Shown: one piece after another, positions 6,934 through 7,231 of the stretch | How the letters are laid out: each line of letters opens with the position of its first letter | Numbering within the stretch: the first letter of the stretch is position 1 | Source: Lachnospiraceae bacterium UBA3645 | Lineage (GTDB): Bacteria; Bacillota; Clostridia; Lachnospirales; Lachnospiraceae | Length of the DNA stretch: 7,231 bases | Assembly (NCBI GenBank): GCA_002373555.1 | Contig: DFKM01000109.1 | Coordinates: forward strand, 1-7,231 | Direction of reading: 5' to 3' | Notes under the pieces: generated by a model | Database searches by the model: none | Seen by the model: only the letters and a program-made list of their open reading frames with translations | Told to the model about the DNA's origin: nothing | Made by a program: the position numbers and the translations under genes

Positions 6934-6961
6934 AAAAAGGAGCCCGCAAAGGCAGGCTCCT
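6934..6961 (-). terminator. Leftward intrinsic terminator in the tadZ-like leader
   Basis: In minus-strand RNA, AGGAGCCUGC and GCGGGCUCCU form a 10-bp stem with loop CUUU and one G·U pair, followed by a U tract (plus-strand A run 6934-6938). The same position would be a C-A mismatch in plus-strand RNA, and no T run follows on that side, so the element reads leftward. It lies 64 bases before the tadZ-like start. It either ends a transcript entering from the right or acts as an attenuator for the downstream gene. Confidence 0.82.
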
Positions 6962-6964
6962 CCT

Positions 6965-6985
6965 GCCGTACCATGATAGTACGGC
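6965..6985. other. 7-bp hairpin next to the leftward terminator
   Basis: GCCGTAC (6965-6971) pairs with GTACGGC (6979-6985) around a seven-base loop. It is three bases from the terminator stem, so the two would be tandem hairpins in a leftward transcript. A possible weak leftward -10 (TACTAT, on the minus strand 6981-6976) lies inside it, with TGTACA 17 bases upstream. A start there would place the terminator almost at the transcript 5' end. Confidence 0.5.
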
Positions 6986-7002
6986 GCATCTGCAGAAATG
7001 TA

Positions 7003-7041
7003 CACAAACTATTTGTGACAAATTTTGTGACTTTTTGTCAC
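7003..7041. promoter_or_regulatory. Cluster of TTTGTGAC-type half-sites
   Basis: CACAAA (7003-7008) mirrors TTTGTG (7012-7017) around CTA. TTTGTGAC occurs twice at a 12-base period (7012-7019 and 7024-7031), and GTGAC (7027-7031) mirrors GTCAC (7037-7041) around TTTTT. TGTGA-N7-TCAC resembles a CRP/FNR-family site but has one extra spacer base. The density and helical-turn spacing suggest cooperative regulator binding. No regulator is identified. Confidence 0.45.
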
Positions 7042-7073
7042 GGTCCCGGTTTTAACAAATTGTAAACGAGAAT

Positions 7074-7097
7074 TCTCCATCCTCTGCAGGATGGAGA
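7074..7097. other. Perfect 10-bp hairpin with tetraloop
   Basis: TCTCCATCCT (7074-7083) pairs with AGGATGGAGA (7088-7097) around CTGC. No T run follows on either strand, so it is not an intrinsic terminator. Rightward, it would lie about 53 bases before the possible start codon at 7150 and could be part of a 5' leader. Confidence 0.6.
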
Positions 7098-7149
7098 TGA
7101 ATCGGCTCATTGCCAAATAAGCAGGCGTGATGTTGATTCAGAGGAAGTT

Positions 7150-7231
7150 ATGGCTTCAGCCGTGCTCTCCCGAGCAGGGAGGGACCGAAAATACAGACTG
7201 TACAGAATGATCAGAGGGGTGGGCGAGGGAG
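7150..7231 (+). CDS. Possible 5' end of a rightward gene, cut by window edge
   Basis: An ATG at 7150 follows GAGGAAG (7141-7147) and stays open for 27 codons to the window edge. The peptide begins MASAVLSRAGRDRKYRLYR and is strongly basic. It matches no family I recognise. Its Arg codons (CGA, AGG, AGA) differ from the CGT, CGC and CGG common in neighbours, which argues against a core gene. The frame is also open upstream back to a stop at 7063. A basic N-terminus could precede a membrane segment outside the window. Support is the ribosome binding site and open frame only. Confidence 0.25.
   Translation, partial: MASAVLSRAGRDRKYRLYRMIRGVGEG

Larger units (their letters stand above)
6871..7231. 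other. Structured, mostly non-coding region upstream of the tadZ-like gene
   Basis: These 361 bases hold no convincing complete gene. From left to right they contain the tadZ-like leader with an inverted repeat TGCCG/CGGCA (6905-6919), a leftward intrinsic terminator (6934-6961), a 7-bp hairpin (6965-6985), a group of TTTGTG(AC) half-sites (7003-7041), a perfect 10-bp hairpin (7074-7097), and a possible rightward start codon at 7150. I compared it from memory with common riboswitches, T-boxes, SRP RNA, RNase P RNA and tmRNA and found no match. Confidence 0.6.

Noticed and set aside
6871..7005. N-terminal extension of the tadZ-like protein from an ATG at 7005
   Set aside because: The extension crosses the terminator hairpin and lacks a ribosome binding site, while ATG 6870 has one and starts a normal first beta strand (KKKVILCD).
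7009..7110. A 33-codon minus-strand frame (MSRFISILQR...) upstream of the leftward terminator
   Set aside because: No Shine-Dalgarno sequence precedes it, and it overlaps the half-site repeats and the 10-bp hairpin, which explain its sequence better.
7107..7229. A minus-strand open frame entering from the right edge and ending at 7107, possibly the tail of a gene served by the leftward terminator
   Set aside because: The peptide (ending SRLLIWQ) resembles nothing known, and its stop is about 145 bases from the terminator; support is too thin.

Overview
The window looks like a core-genome segment of a Gram-positive clostridium with medium-high GC. Lachnospiraceae or a close relative is my best guess. 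This rests on three things: a fused SecDF, a Firmicutes-length Pgi and MurG, and a receiver-plus-ATPase TadZ/CpaE-like protein of the kind I associate with Lachnospiraceae. No mobile element, CRISPR array, tRNA or rRNA is visible.

Layout. Positions 1-4993 are a leftward gene series on the minus strand. In transcription order it reads secDF (protein export motor), a HIT-family nucleotide hydrolase, a small TSCPD-domain protein, murG (lipid II synthesis) and pgi (glucose-6-phosphate isomerase, cut by the left edge). Gaps are 45, 85, 12 and 16 bases, and each gene has a ribosome binding site, so one or two operons are likely. A GC-rich hairpin lies in the 85-base gap. Positions 4994-5264 are a divergent intergenic region. 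It carries a clear rightward sigma-A promoter and a weaker leftward candidate. Positions 5265-5876 encode a membrane S component of an ECF vitamin transporter, closed by a strong intrinsic terminator at 5892-5918. Convergent to it, 5917-6870 (minus) encodes a degenerate TadZ/CpaE-like protein without a usable Walker A motif. The right end, 6871-7231, is a structured, mostly non-coding region. It has a leftward intrinsic terminator, a second hairpin, a cluster of TTTGTGAC-type half-sites, a perfect 10-bp hairpin, and perhaps the first codons of a rightward gene.

How the genes fit together. The leftward group is mainly housekeeping: export and membrane insertion (SecDF), cell-wall precursor synthesis (MurG) and hexose phosphate flux (Pgi, whose fructose-6-phosphate feeds UDP-GlcNAc, the MurG donor). 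The ECF S component would need a shared energizing module encoded elsewhere. I do not see a convincing new multi-gene system. The least ordinary parts are the pseudo-ATPase gene with its terminator-containing leader, the half-site array upstream of it, and an alanine in SecF where the family usually has a membrane aspartate.
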